Translations under genes and position numbers: made by a program | The notes under the pieces: model-generated | Database searches by the model: none | What the model was told of the DNA's origin: nothing | The model's input: the letters and a program-made list of their open reading frames with translations, nothing else | NCBI GenBank assembly: GCA_903855985.1 | Contig: CAIOAO010000074.1 | Coordinates: forward strand, 186,001 to 250,000 | Length of the DNA: 64,000 nt | Direction of reading: 5' to 3' | Source of the DNA: an uncultured Opitutia bacterium | GTDB lineage: Bacteria; Verrucomicrobiota; Verrucomicrobiia; Opitutales; Opitutaceae | Part shown: piece by piece, positions 39,585 through 49,262 of the stretch | How the letters are laid out: every line of letters starts with the position of its first letter | Position numbering within the stretch: the first letter of the stretch is position 1

Positions 39585-42524
39585 ATGCCCGCGCCCACGT
39601 CAGCCGACTTCGCCCGTCTCGCCGCCACGCTCGAAGGCGAGCTTTCCACCGGCCGGACCCTGCGGCTGCTTTACGCGACGGATGCGTCGGAATACCAGGA
39701 ATTGCCCGCGGCGGTCGCGCTGCCGCGGAGCGAGGCGGATGTGCAGGCGCTGCTGGCCTTCGCGCGCGAGCACCAGATCGGGCTGATTCCCCGCGCCGCC
39801 GGCACCTCGCTCGCCGGGCAGGTTGTGGGCAACGGCCTCGTCGTGGACCTTGGCCGCCACCTGAACCGCATCCTCACCATCGACGCGGGGCGCCGCCGGG
39901 CGCGCGTGCAGCCGGGCGTGGTGCGCAACGAGCTCAACCTCGCGCTCCAGCCCCACGGCCTGCTCTACGGCCCCGAGACGTCCACCGCCAACCGGGCGAT
40001 GATGGGCGGCATGGTCGGCAACAACTCCTGCGGCTCCAACTCCCTCGTCTACGGCTCCACGCGCGAGCACCTCGTCTCGGCCCGCGGTTTTCTCAGCGAC
40101 GGCACGGAGGTCACGTTCGGGCCGCTGACGGCCCCGGAGTTCGAGGCCAAATGCGCCGGCGCCGACACGCTGGAGACGCGGATTTACCGCACGGTGCGCG
40201 ATCTGCTGGGCAACCCGGCCAACCGCGCGCTCATCCGCGAGCATTTTCCCAAGGCCACGGTCACGCGGCGCAACACCGGCTACGCGCTCGACCAGCTGAT
40301 GGAGTGCGCGGTTTTCGACCCGGCGTCCGCCCAGCCCTTCAACCTCTGCCGGCTGATCGCCGGCTCGGAGGGCACGCTGTTCCTCGGGGTGGAATTTGAG
40401 TTCAACGTCGAGCCGCTCCCGCCCCCCGGCGCGCTGATGTGCGCGCACTTCGGCTCGGTGGCGGAGGCGCTGCAGGGCGTGCTCATCGCGCTGCGGCAGA
40501 AGCCCGGCAGCGTGGAGCTGATTGACCGCCACATCCTCGAGTGCACGCGCACCAACCTGGAGCAGGCGAAAAACCGCTTCTTTGTGCAGGGTGATCCCGG
40601 CGCGATTCTCGTGATTGAAATCCGCCGCGAACAGCGCGCGGACGTTGAGGCGGGCATGCGCGCGCTGGAGGCGGAATTGCGCGCGGCCGGGCTCGGCTAC
40701 GCGTTCCCGCTGCTCTGGGGTGACGAGGGCAACCGGGTCTGGGACCTCCGCCGCGCGGGCCAGGGCCTGATGAGCAATGTCGTCGGCGACGCGAAGCCGC
40801 GCGAGGTGGTCGAGGATACCGCCGTGGCGGTGGAGGACCTGCCGGCCTACATCGGCGAGTTCGACGCCCTGATGCGCGGAAAATACGGCATCGCCTGCGT
40901 GTATTACGCGCATGCCGGCGCCGGCGAGCTGCACACCCGGCCGCTGTTCAATCTCAAGACCGAGGAGGGCCTGAAGATGTTTCGCGGCATCGCGACGGAC
41001 GTCGCGGCGCTGGTGAAAAAATACCGCGGCTCGCTCAGCGGCGAGCACGGCGACGGCCGGCTGCGCGGTGAGTTCATCCGCTTCATGGTCGGCGACGAGT
41101 GTTACGCGATGATGCGGCGCGTGAAGGAGACGTTCGACCCGGCGGGGCTGCTGAATCCCGGCAAGATCATCGACACGCCACCGATGGACACCTCGCTGCG
41201 GCACGGGCCCGGCCATGCGACGCCGGATTACCCGACGATCTTCAACTTCAGCGCCACTCAGGGCATCCTGCGGGCGGCCGAGAAGTGCAACGGCTCCGGC
41301 GATTGCCGGAAGACTGCGCTCATGGGCGGCACGATGTGCCCGAGCTACATGGCCACGCGCAACGAACAGGACACGACCCGCGCCCGCGCCAACATGCTGC
41401 GGCACATGCTTACGCACCCGCACGACGCGTCCCGGCCATTCGACAGCGCGGAGATTGCGGGCGTGATGGCACTCTGCCTCTCCTGCAAAGGCTGCAAGTC
41501 CGAGTGCCCGTCCAACGTGGACATCGCGCGCCTCAAGGCCGAGTGGCAGCAGCATTACCACGACACCCACGGCGTACCGCTGCGGTCACGGCTCGTCGGC
41601 ACCTTCTCTCAGTCCATGGCCTTGGCCTCGATCGTGCCGGGCGTGTTCAACTGGGCGGTGACGAACCGGGTGACGAGCCGGCTGATCAAGAAATTCGCCA
41701 AGTTCTCGCCCTTGCGCAGCATCCCCAAGCTGCAGGCCACGACGCTGCGCCGCTGGCATGCGCGGCATGCGAATAAAGGCGGGCCGTGGACGAACGGCCG
41801 CGTGTTTCTGTTCTGCGACGAGTTCACCAACTACAACGACAGCAACGTCGGCATCAAGGCGGTGCAGCTCCTCAACCGGCTGGGCTACGAGGTCATCATC
41901 CCGGAGCACGTGGACAGCGGGCGCGCGCAATTTTCGAAGGGCCTCGTGCGCTGGGCGCAGAAGCTGGCCATCCGCAATGTCGAGCTGCTCGCGCCGGTGA
42001 TCACGGCCGAGACGCCGCTGATTGGCATCGAACCTTCCGCCATCCTCGGGTTCCGCGACGAATATCCCGACCTCGTGCCCCCGGCGCTGGTCGAGGCGGC
42101 GGGGCGGTTGAAGCAGCACGTGCTGCTGTTCGAGGAGTTCATCGCCCGCGAGGCGGATCGCGGGAAAATCAAACGCGAGTCGTTCACGACGGCTCCGCGC
42201 GCGATCAAGCTGCACGGCCACTGTCACCAGAAGGCGCTCTCGTCGCTCACGCCCGCCGTAAAGGCGCTGGAGCTTCCGTTGAATTACAAGGTGTCGGTCA
42301 TCCCGAGCGGCTGCTGTGGCATGGCGGGTTCCTTTGGCTACGAGGTGGAGCATTTCGCCGTCTCGCAGCAGATCGGCGAGCTGGTGCTGTTCCCCGCCGT
42401 CCGGGCGATGCCGGCAGATTCAATTCTCGCCGCCGCCGGCACGAGCTGCCGCCACCAAGTCAAGGACGCCACCGGCCGCCACGGCCAGCATCCGGCGGAG
42501 ATCCTGTACGACGCGCTGGCTTAA
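39585..42524 (+). CDS. FAD-binding and Fe-S D-lactate/glycolate-type dehydrogenase fusion
   Basis: 979 aa. The N-terminal FAD domain has RAAGTSLAGQVVGNGLVVDL and MMGGMVGNNSCGSNS; the C-terminal part of the flavoprotein has GEHGDGRLR. After residue 560 comes a GlpC/GlcF-like Fe-S module with CNGSGDCRK (Cys568), CLSCKGCKSECP (Cys631) and a CCG domain ending SGCCGMAGSFGYE. It oxidises a 2-hydroxyacid and passes electrons to quinone or another carrier. The fused GlcD-GlcF layout is typical of 'FAD-binding and (Fe-S)-binding domain-containing' proteins. It overlaps its convergent neighbour by 4 nt. Confidence 0.93.
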   Translation: MPAPTSADFARLAATLEGELSTGRTLRLLYATDASEYQELPAAVALPRSEADVQALLAFAREHQIGLIPRAAGTSLAGQVVGNGLVVDLGRHLNRILTIDAGRRRARVQPGVVRNELNLALQPHGLLYGPETSTANRAMMGGMVGNNSCGSNSLVYGSTREHLVSARGFLSDGTEVTFGPLTAPEFEAKCAGADTLETRIYRTVRDLLGNPANRALIREHFPKATVTRRNTGYALDQLMECAVFDPASAQPFNLCRLIAGSEGTLFLGVEFEFNVEPLPPPGALMCAHFGSVAEALQGVLIALRQKPGSVELIDRHILECTRTNLEQAKNRFFVQGDPGAILVIEIRREQRADVEAGMRALEAELRAAGLGYAFPLLWGDEGNRVWDLRRAGQGLMSNVVGDAKPREVVEDTAVAVEDLPAYIGEFDALMRGKYGIACVYYAHAGAGELHTRPLFNLKTEEGLKMFRGIATDVAALVKKYRGSLSGEHGDGRLRGEFIRFMVGDECYAMMRRVKETFDPAGLLNPGKIIDTPPMDTSLRHGPGHATPDYPTIFNFSATQGILRAAEKCNGSGDCRKTALMGGTMCPSYMATRNEQDTTRARANMLRHMLTHPHDASRPFDSAEIAGVMALCLSCKGCKSECPSNVDIARLKAEWQQHYHDTHGVPLRSRLVGTFSQSMALASIVPGVFNWAVTNRVTSRLIKKFAKFSPLRSIPKLQATTLRRWHARHANKGGPWTNGRVFLFCDEFTNYNDSNVGIKAVQLLNRLGYEVIIPEHVDSGRAQFSKGLVRWAQKLAIRNVELLAPVITAETPLIGIEPSAILGFRDEYPDLVPPALVEAAGRLKQHVLLFEEFIAREADRGKIKRESFTTAPRAIKLHGHCHQKALSSLTPAVKALELPLNYKVSVIPSGCCGMAGSFGYEVEHFAVSQQIGELVLFPAVRAMPADSILAAAGTSCRHQVKDATGRHGQHPAEILYDALA

Positions 42525-43078
42525 AACACGCCGGGGATGAGCCGCTTCGTCGAGCGGGCGTAGGCGTGGTAGGACTCGCCGAAGGTGTGCTCCAGCGCGA
42601 TTTCCTCGATGTAGATGCGGTAGGCGAGGGCGAGGGCGATGGGCAGCAGGATGGTGACGATCGAAAGCCAGTTTTGGAACGTCGCGGCGAGGGCCAGGAA
42701 GGCGAGCAGCATGCCGCTGTAGGAGGGATGCCGCATCATGTGGTACGGGCCGCGGATGATGAGTTCGTGGTCGTCGGCGATGGCGACATCCACGGTGAAA
42801 AATTTCCCCAGCGAGAGGATGGCCCACCAGCGCAGCACGAGCCCGCCGGCAAAAAGCGTGCCGAGGATCTGGGCGAGCCAGTGTGGCAGGGGGTAGCGAA
42901 ACGCCGGAAGCAGGTAGGCGACGAGTACGCCGCCGATCATCGCCGCGGTGATCGTGACCCAGAGGACCGCGAGCGAGCCGCTGTCCCGGCGCTTGGACTT
43001 GGAGCTGGAGCGCTTGAGATAACTCAGCGCCAGTTCCGAGACGACGTAGATCAGGCCGAGCTTGGCGGGCAGATTCAT
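42521..43078 (-). CDS. Isoprenylcysteine carboxyl methyltransferase-like membrane protein
   Basis: 185 aa with four to five transmembrane helices. The C-terminal signature is IIRGPYHMMRHPSYSGMLL and ALEHTFGESYHAYARSTKRL, as in ICMT/PEMT-type membrane methyltransferases. The bacterial substrate is unknown. Its 3' end overlaps the dehydrogenase gene (TTAA shared). It is 5 bp downstream of upp on the same strand. Confidence 0.85.
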   Translation of the reverse strand: MNLPAKLGLIYVVSELALSYLKRSSSKSKRRDSGSLAVLWVTITAAMIGGVLVAYLLPAFRYPLPHWLAQILGTLFAGGLVLRWWAILSLGKFFTVDVAIADDHELIIRGPYHMMRHPSYSGMLLAFLALAATFQNWLSIVTILLPIALALAYRIYIEEIALEHTFGESYHAYARSTKRLIPGVF

Positions 43079-43083
43079 GCGGT

Positions 43084-43701
43084 TCAGGTGCCGTAGAGGC
43101 GGTCGCCGAAATCACCCAGGCCGGGCATGATGTACTTCTTCGCGTTCAGGCCGCGGTCGAGCGCGGCGGTGAAGATCGGGAGCTTGGGATAGTGGCTCTG
43201 CACCTCGGCCACGCCTTCAGGCGAACTCACGATGCTCACGAGCGTGATGTCCGCGCCGCCCGCGTCGCGGATGACGTCAATCGCCTTCACCGCGGAGCCG
43301 CCGGTGGCGAGCATCGGGTCCACCAGCACCACGCGGCGGTTGGTGACGACCGGCAGCTTGCAGTAATAACTGCGGGCGATGGCGGTCTGGTGGTCGCGCT
43401 CGAGGCCGATGTAGCCGACGCTCACGTCGGGAAAAATATCCAGGAACGGCTGCACCATGCCGAGGCCCGCGCGCAGGATGGGGACGACGACGAGGGGCTC
43501 GTGGGCCAGCACGCGGCCCGTCATCGGCTCCAGCGGCGTCTCGATGGCCTTGGGCTCGGTGGCGAGGGTGCGCGTGGCCTCAACGGCGAGCAGCAGGCTG
43601 ATCTGGTAGCAGAGCGTGCGGAAGGTGGCGGGCTTCGTCGTCTTGTCCCGCAGGTGGGTGATGACGTGGGCCGCGAGCGGGTGGTCAAGGACGTGCAGCA
43701 T
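43084..43701 (-). CDS. upp: Uracil phosphoribosyltransferase
   Basis: 205 aa from ATG 43701. It makes UMP from uracil and PRPP for pyrimidine salvage. The PRPP loop VVLVDPMLATGGSAVKAID, the flexible PILRAGLGM loop and the C-terminal PGLGDFGDRLYGT uracil site are complete. The extra 18 residues of the open frame upstream (to 43755) are not upp-like. Confidence 0.97.
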   Translation of the reverse strand: MLHVLDHPLAAHVITHLRDKTTKPATFRTLCYQISLLLAVEATRTLATEPKAIETPLEPMTGRVLAHEPLVVVPILRAGLGMVQPFLDIFPDVSVGYIGLERDHQTAIARSYYCKLPVVTNRRVVLVDPMLATGGSAVKAIDVIRDAGGADITLVSIVSSPEGVAEVQSHYPKLPIFTAALDRGLNAKKYIMPGLGDFGDRLYGT

Positions 43702-43794
43702 GGGCGGAGGGTGGGGCGCGGGCGGGTGAAATTCAATCCCGGCGAATTGGTTCACCCCGAAGAGCGCGAAGGTCGATCATCGGAGCACGGAAAT

Positions 43795-43882
43795 TTTAAG
43801 AGGGAAGCCAGGAAACCAGGAACGGAGCCAGGGCAGATTCTCTCTGGTTACCGAACTGCTGGTTTCCTGGCTCCCCCTTAAA
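43795..43882. repeat. CCAGGAAACCAG-type inverted repeat (24-25-nt arms)
   Basis: Left arm 43795-43819 and right arm 43859-43882 match over their whole length except for one inserted base, with the core CCAGGAAACCAG/CTGGTTTCCTGG perfect. The loop of 39 nt contains a further CCAGG and CTGG. It lies in the 185-bp gap between the start of upp and the end of the penicillin acylase gene, 5 bp from the latter's stop. Confidence 0.85.
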
Positions 43883-43886
43883 TCCC

Positions 43887-46307
43887 TCAGGGATTCAGGA
43901 TGAGCGTGTGCACCGCGGGGCCGGGCAGCAGCGGGCCGGGGGTGCCGTGCACCCAGTTGGCGTGGCCGGCGCGATAATACGGTGAGAGAGGGTGGCCGCT
44001 CTGGCCGCCGGACATCTGGAACAGGCCCTCGGCTTCGCGGCCGGGTGAGACGGCGAGGCGCATGCTGGGGCCGAAGGACGGCGTCTGGACCCGGGGCATA
44101 TTGGTGTCACCAGCCAGCGGATCCGCCGGCATGTTCAGCCAGCCGCCGAGCCACGCCGGCAGCATGCGGCCGAACGGGTGCATGATGCGCGCGGTGTTGC
44201 GGCGACCCCAGGTGGCCGACGCAAGGGGACGGCCCTCCTTGTCGATGTCGGCGATGGTGGCATCGGCGGCGGCGAGCAGCAGCGCGTCCCACGAGGAATA
44301 TTTCGGATCAAGCAGGTGCGCGGGCTTTTCCTGCAGCATCGCCCACAGGGCGTCCTCGGTGTGGAACCGGCCCGATTCAAACCCCGGCATCTGCTCCACA
44401 CACGAGGCAAAGACGGGCGTGAACGCCAGGTCGGTCGCATGCAGGCGGAAGCCCCGTACGAGCCGGTAGCCGGCGGAATCGATGCTGGCGACGGCGCCCC
44501 AGTGCTCGGCCACCTGCCGGAGCTCGGCGCGTTTCGGGTGGCCCGCGACGGCTTCGGGCGTGAGCACGGTGAGCAGCAGTTGCTGCCAGCGCTCGAGGAA
44601 CAGCGCCCGGTCGTCGAGCTGGATGCCGAGCAGGTCGCGGGGCGTGGCTTTTTCGAGCGAGGCAAGATCATCGCGGATCTGGGCGGCGCGCGGCGGCGTG
44701 GCGTAGCCACCGTCGCCGACCAGCGCGAGCGCGGCCCCGCCCACGACGCGATTGTTGGCGGTCCAGACGCGGCCGCCGGCCGGTCCGAACACGGCCGGCA
44801 CGTCGTCCGGCGGCAGCAGCCCCTCCCAGCGCCGGTCGCCAAACGACCAGGAGGTGGGCAGGCGGCCGTCGAAACCGACGCGGTGCGGCAGTTTGCCGAT
44901 GATGGTCCACGCGACGGTGCCGGCCGAATCGGCGACGACAAAATTGTGCGCCGGCATGCCGGAGCGGTGCGCGATCGCGACGGCCTCGGCGGTGTTTTGC
45001 GCCGTCTCCAGCCGGATGAACTCAAAATTGGTGGCCGCCGGATCGTAGGCGACCCAGTGCAACGCGAGCGGGCGGCCCTTGCCATCCGTGGCGATGATGG
45101 GGCCCCAGGCAGTCCATGGGTATTCGACCGGCACGGGGTCGCCGCCCTTGACGCGGATGACATCGGAGCGCTTTTCAATTTCCAACAGGTCCGAGCGGCC
45201 GGGAAGCTTGTAGAGCGAGTGATCGATGGCGTTGACGTCGATGGTGACGAGGTCGCTGGTGTCGGCATACCCATCCGTCAGGCCCCACGCGATATGGCCG
45301 TTGCTGCCAATGACGACGAACGGCATACCTGGTAGGGTGACGCCCGTGATGTGGCCGGCGACCGGGCCCTGCCACTCGAGCGAGGCGCGGTACCAGATGT
45401 TGGGCACCGCGAGATCGAGATGCGGGTCGTTGGCCAGCAGCGCGGCGCCGGTGGCCGTGTGCGCGCCGGAGAGGGCGAAGCTGTTGCTGCCGGGCAGCAG
45501 ATCGGGCTCGCGGGGATGGTCGGTGGCGAAGAGCTGCGTCGAGTGCAGGGGCGCGACCCGCGACACTTTGGCCGGGGTGCGGAGGTCAATGATCGAGGCC
45601 GGGGGGATCGGCGCGAGCGGGGCGGTTGTGCCGTCGAGGGCGGCGTCCCCGGGCGTGCTGACGGGTGCGAAAAACGCCACGCCGGCAGTGCCGAGCTGGT
45701 CGCGCAGGGTGGCGAGCGAGAGTTCGTAGGAACCGTTGGAGTCCTGCAGGTCGAGCGTCATCGCGTAGATGATGAGCAGGCTGTCCTCCGGCTTCCACGG
45801 CTCGGGTGCGAGGCGCAGCACGTAGTATTCGAAGGGTTTCTTTTTCAGCGCGCCGAGGCCGGCGTTGACGCCGGCGGTGTAGCCGGTGAGCAGGTCGCGG
45901 TCGGCCTGGGCGAGGCCGGCGAGGACCTTTTGGGCGAGGGCGCGGAAGCCGTGGCGGCGCGTGGCGCGGTCGAGGGGAAGGGCGAGCTTGCCGAAGAGCT
46001 CGGAAAGTTCACCGGCGCCCCGGCGCCGCAGCAGGTCCATCTGGAAAAACCGGTCCTGCGCATGCAGGTAGCCCAGGGCGCGGGCGACATCGGTGCGGGT
46101 GGCGGCCTTGATCAGGGGCACGCCGAGGGCGTCGCGGGTGACGGTCACGGGCGCCCCAAGGCCGGCGAGGGCGACGGCGCCGTCGAGCTGCGGCAGGCTG
46201 GCGCGCAGCTGGGCATAGCACCAGGCGAAGGCCAGGCCGGCGAACAGCACCAGCACGCTGAGCACGCTGCCGAGGAGACGAAGGCGTTTGCCGGCGGGGG
46301 AAGTCAT
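43887..46307 (-). CDS. Penicillin acylase (Ntn-hydrolase) family protein
   Basis: 806 aa. An N-terminal hydrophobic anchor (LLGSVLSVLVLFAGLAFAW) is followed by the A-chain block LGYLHAQDRFFQMDLLRRRG; autoproteolysis would expose Ser274 in LPGSNSFALSG as the N-terminal nucleophile, with NDPHLDLAVPNIWY downstream. The family hydrolyses penicillins, acyl-homoserine lactones or other N-acyl amides; the natural substrate here is unknown. Its ATG overlaps the gluconokinase stop by 4 nt. Confidence 0.92.
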   Translation of the reverse strand: MTSPAGKRLRLLGSVLSVLVLFAGLAFAWCYAQLRASLPQLDGAVALAGLGAPVTVTRDALGVPLIKAATRTDVARALGYLHAQDRFFQMDLLRRRGAGELSELFGKLALPLDRATRRHGFRALAQKVLAGLAQADRDLLTGYTAGVNAGLGALKKKPFEYYVLRLAPEPWKPEDSLLIIYAMTLDLQDSNGSYELSLATLRDQLGTAGVAFFAPVSTPGDAALDGTTAPLAPIPPASIIDLRTPAKVSRVAPLHSTQLFATDHPREPDLLPGSNSFALSGAHTATGAALLANDPHLDLAVPNIWYRASLEWQGPVAGHITGVTLPGMPFVVIGSNGHIAWGLTDGYADTSDLVTIDVNAIDHSLYKLPGRSDLLEIEKRSDVIRVKGGDPVPVEYPWTAWGPIIATDGKGRPLALHWVAYDPAATNFEFIRLETAQNTAEAVAIAHRSGMPAHNFVVADSAGTVAWTIIGKLPHRVGFDGRLPTSWSFGDRRWEGLLPPDDVPAVFGPAGGRVWTANNRVVGGAALALVGDGGYATPPRAAQIRDDLASLEKATPRDLLGIQLDDRALFLERWQQLLLTVLTPEAVAGHPKRAELRQVAEHWGAVASIDSAGYRLVRGFRLHATDLAFTPVFASCVEQMPGFESGRFHTEDALWAMLQEKPAHLLDPKYSSWDALLLAAADATIADIDKEGRPLASATWGRRNTARIMHPFGRMLPAWLGGWLNMPADPLAGDTNMPRVQTPSFGPSMRLAVSPGREAEGLFQMSGGQSGHPLSPYYRAGHANWVHGTPGPLLPGPAVHTLILNP

Positions 46308-46789
46308 GCGGCGATGGCCGAGCGGATGCCAGCGACGATTTCAGCGGGAGGCTGCGCGATATCCACCACGAGGGCGCCAGTCGGCTCCTCGAGCGTGGCC
46401 AGCTGGCTGTCGAGCATTGCGGGTTTCATGAAGTGGCCCTGCCGGCCGCTGATCCGGGACCAGAGCAGCTCGCGGGTGCCGCGGAGATAAACCAATTTCA
46501 CGGGCTCGGCGCCGCGCAAGAGGACGGCGCGGTATTTTTCCGTGAGGGCCGAGCAGGTGACGACGGCGCTTTCATTCTTTTCCAGCCGCGCGTCGAGGTA
46601 GAGGCGGATGGCCGCGAGCCAGGGGGCGCGGTCCGTGTCGTTGAGCGGCGTGCCGGCGCTCATCTTGGCGACGTTGGCGGGGGGATGAAACTGGTCGGCG
46701 TCGGCAAATTTCCAGCCGAGCTCCTCCGCCAGCTGGCGGCCGATGGTGGTCTTGCCGCTGCCGGCGACACCCATGAGGAGCACGACCAT
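46304..46789 (-). CDS. Gluconokinase
   Basis: 161 aa, the normal size for the thermoresistant/GntK type. Walker A GVAGSGKTTIG is at residues 8-18; the FADADQFHPPANVAKMSAGTPL block and SALTEKYRAVLL are diagnostic. It phosphorylates gluconate to 6-phosphogluconate. It is translationally coupled to the downstream acylase gene, an unexpected pairing. Confidence 0.93.
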   Translation of the reverse strand: MVVLLMGVAGSGKTTIGRQLAEELGWKFADADQFHPPANVAKMSAGTPLNDTDRAPWLAAIRLYLDARLEKNESAVVTCSALTEKYRAVLLRGAEPVKLVYLRGTRELLWSRISGRQGHFMKPAMLDSQLATLEEPTGALVVDIAQPPAEIVAGIRSAIAA

Positions 46790-46801
46790 GGGATGCAGAC
46801 C

Positions 46802-47254
46802 TCAGGCCATCCAGGATTTGCCGGTGACGGGGTCGCGATCCTCGTCGAAGTCGATGTAGTCAAACATCGTGAGGACGGTCTTATGCTCGAGATGGCTCTC
46901 GGCGATGCGCTTGGCGAGCGTCTCGGCGCCGGCGTCGCGCCAGCCGCGTTTCATCATGAAGCCGTTCCAGATCTCGCATTCCTCGTCGGTGCGGGCGCCG
47001 CCGCGTTCGTGGGCCCAGGCGAGCAGCTGCGCGTCGGTCGTGCCGCCGGCGAGCACGCGGGCCTTGAGCTCGTCGTAGGCGACGCGGAGGAAGCTGCAGC
47101 AACGCAGGTCGAAACCCTTGCCGAGATTGGGGACATAGTCGGCGACAGGCAGGGTGCCGGCGGCGTGCAGGCGGATTTTGTCGAGCATGCGGCCGAAGTA
47201 GACAATGCGGCCGACCTTGGCGTAGGGACTGCGGAGTCCGGGAACAGTAGGCAT
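46802..47254 (-). CDS. DUF5069 domain protein (paralogue 2)
   Basis: 150 aa from ATG 47254. This is the clearer member of the family: RSPYAKVGRIVYFGRMLDKI, NLGKGFDLRCCSFL, VLAGGTTDAQLLAWA and FDYIDFDEDR. It is related to the gene at 15268. Function is unknown. It is 12 bp upstream of gluconokinase on the same strand, so it belongs to that transcription unit. Confidence 0.85.
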   Translation of the reverse strand: MPTVPGLRSPYAKVGRIVYFGRMLDKIRLHAAGTLPVADYVPNLGKGFDLRCCSFLRVAYDELKARVLAGGTTDAQLLAWAHERGGARTDEECEIWNGFMMKRGWRDAGAETLAKRIAESHLEHKTVLTMFDYIDFDEDRDPVTGKSWMA

Positions 47255-47299
47255 CCCCGCAGCCAATAGAAAAGTCCGCGGGAGAAAATCCCAAACTGG

Positions 47300-47572
47300 T
47301 CAATCCCGCCAGAAATACACCGCGGTGCACAGCAGTGCGGAGATCACCGTCGGCCCGATGATCCAGCCGGCATGGAAGTTCAGGTGGTATTTGCCGACCA
47401 GCCAGACGACGAGGAAGCTCTTGATGACGATCAGCACCCAACCGGCCGCGATGGCCTGCTCGATGCGAGGATTGCGGGGGGAGCGCTGCTTGACGCGAAT
47501 CTCTTGCACGAAGCTGCGCTCGTAGTCGGGCGGCGGCTGGCGGGTGATGAGCTGCAGGAGGTTGGCGAACAT
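47300..47572 (-). CDS. Unrecognised small membrane protein
   Basis: 90 aa from ATG 47572. The N-terminal half is charged (DYERSFVQEIRVKQRSPRN), followed by two transmembrane helices (AAGWVLIVIKSFLVVWLV and WIIGPTVISALLCTAVYF). I do not recognise it. The longer open frame upstream is not protein-like. It is divergent from the formate dehydrogenase operon across 181 bp, which holds no clear promoter motif. Confidence 0.7.
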   Translation of the reverse strand: MFANLLQLITRQPPPDYERSFVQEIRVKQRSPRNPRIEQAIAAGWVLIVIKSFLVVWLVGKYHLNFHAGWIIGPTVISALLCTAVYFWRD

Positions 47573-47753
47573 GGGGTCCTTGGACCGGCACCCTAACCCA
47601 ATTACAAGGAATTGAAAGTGCCGTGTCCCCATCTGCTGGCGGCGGGCCGGCAAAAAGCCGGCGTACGACAAGGTCTGTGATTGAACTCGTCGATACCGCC
47701 GCTCAGAACGTGCGCGGTGGAACCTCTTCTCGCAACCCGGCTGCAATGTTGAC

Positions 47754-49262
47754 ATGAACCACGCCCCGCAACCGACCCAGGCCAACGGCAAGTCCGGCCA
47801 GCACCCCTTGCGCCCGGATGTTGAGTCATTTTACCACCTCGCGCATGGCGGTTTTGAGGGCAAAGCCTGCCAGGGCACGGCCTGCTTCGCCGCCCGTCAC
47901 CTCAACCCCCCGCGCTGGGCCGAGGCGATGGAGAACAACCCCCGGGTTTACTGTCTCGGCGAGTGCTTTGCCGCTCCGGCGAAGGGCCAGACGAAGCCGC
48001 GTCCGCCCGTGAAGGTCTGCTCGCGCGAGGGCATTGTCCTCGGCCGTATTGCAAAAGGCGGGGCCCGCACGCTCGCCGCCTATCAAGCGCAGGGCGGGTA
48101 TGCCGCACTGGCCAAGGCGCTGGCGCAGCCCCCGGAAGCGATTCTGACCGCGGTCGATAAATCCAATCTCCGCGGCCGTGGCGGCGCGGGCTTCCCGACC
48201 GGCCGCAAGTGGCGCTCGGTCGCGTCCCAACCCGCCGGTTTGAAATACGTCGTCGCCAACGCCGACGAGGGCGATTCCGGGGCGTACATTGACCGCTACC
48301 TGATGGAGGACGACCCGCACAGCCTGATCGAGGGCATGATTCTCGCGGCCTACGCGGTGGGGGCGGCGAAGGGCTACATTTACGTCCGCGCCGAGTACCC
48401 GCTTGCCGACACTGTCCTGCGCACCGCCCTCGCTGACGCCCAGGCGGCGGGCTGGCTCGGGGCGCGCGTGGGCGGCACGGCTTTCAGCTTCGAGCTCGAG
48501 GTCTATTCCGGCCACGGCAGCTACGTGTGCGGCGAGGAGACGTCGCTGCTGCGCTCCATCGAGGGCAACCGCCCCGAGGTCATGGCGCGCCCGCCGTACC
48601 CGACCGAGCGCGGTTTGTTTGGCCGGCCGACGCTGCTCAACAACGTCGAGACGCTCGTCAACATCCCCTGGATCGTCACGCACGGCGCCGAGGCGTATGC
48701 GGCGATCGGTTTCTCCAAGAGCCGCGGCACGAAGGTGCTCTCGCTCAACTCCCTCTTCAACCGGCCCGGCCTCTACGAGGTCGAGTTCGGCGTCACGGTG
48801 CGGCACATCGTCGAGGAACTCGGCGGCGGCCTGCGCAAGGGCGGTAAATTGAAGGGCGTGATCATCGGCGGCCCGATCATCGGCATGATCCCGCCGCACC
48901 TGCTCGACACGCCCCTCGGCTTCGAGGAGCTCGCCGCCATCGGCGCGGGCGTCGGCCACGGCGGCGTGGTGGCGTTTGACGAGCACACGTCCATCCCCGA
49001 CCTCGTGGAGCACGTGTTTTCCTTCGGCGCCTACGAGTCGTGCGGCAAGTGCACGCCCTGCCGCAGCGGCAGCGGGCGGATCGAGGAGATTTTCACCCAC
49101 GCCCTCGCGGGCGATGCCACCAAGGCCGACCTGCAGGAATGCCGCGACCTCGTCACGGCGCTCAAGCTCGCCAGCCTGTGCGGCCACGGCACGGGCCTGG
49201 CCCGCTTCGCCGAGTCCATCCTGCGCTATTACCCCACGGAGATTGAGCCATGCTTCAAGTAA
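47754..49262 (+). CDS. NAD-dependent formate dehydrogenase beta subunit (NuoF/FdsB-like)
   Basis: 502 aa. A short NuoE-like module at the N-terminus holds Cys39, Cys44, Cys67 and Cys71, the 2Fe-2S C-x4-C/C-x3-C pattern. The NuoF body has NLRGRGGAGFPTGRKW (NADH), NADEGDSGAYIDRY (FMN) and the 4Fe-4S ESCGKCTPCRSG with a later Cys in LCGHG. It transfers electrons from the molybdenum subunit to NAD. The helical domain of NuoE is missing, so the 24-kDa subunit is reduced to its 2Fe-2S part. It overlaps the next gene by 13 nt. Confidence 0.92.
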   Translation: MNHAPQPTQANGKSGQHPLRPDVESFYHLAHGGFEGKACQGTACFAARHLNPPRWAEAMENNPRVYCLGECFAAPAKGQTKPRPPVKVCSREGIVLGRIAKGGARTLAAYQAQGGYAALAKALAQPPEAILTAVDKSNLRGRGGAGFPTGRKWRSVASQPAGLKYVVANADEGDSGAYIDRYLMEDDPHSLIEGMILAAYAVGAAKGYIYVRAEYPLADTVLRTALADAQAAGWLGARVGGTAFSFELEVYSGHGSYVCGEETSLLRSIEGNRPEVMARPPYPTERGLFGRPTLLNNVETLVNIPWIVTHGAEAYAAIGFSKSRGTKVLSLNSLFNRPGLYEVEFGVTVRHIVEELGGGLRKGGKLKGVIIGGPIIGMIPPHLLDTPLGFEELAAIGAGVGHGGVVAFDEHTSIPDLVEHVFSFGAYESCGKCTPCRSGSGRIEEIFTHALAGDATKADLQECRDLVTALKLASLCGHGTGLARFAESILRYYPTEIEPCFK

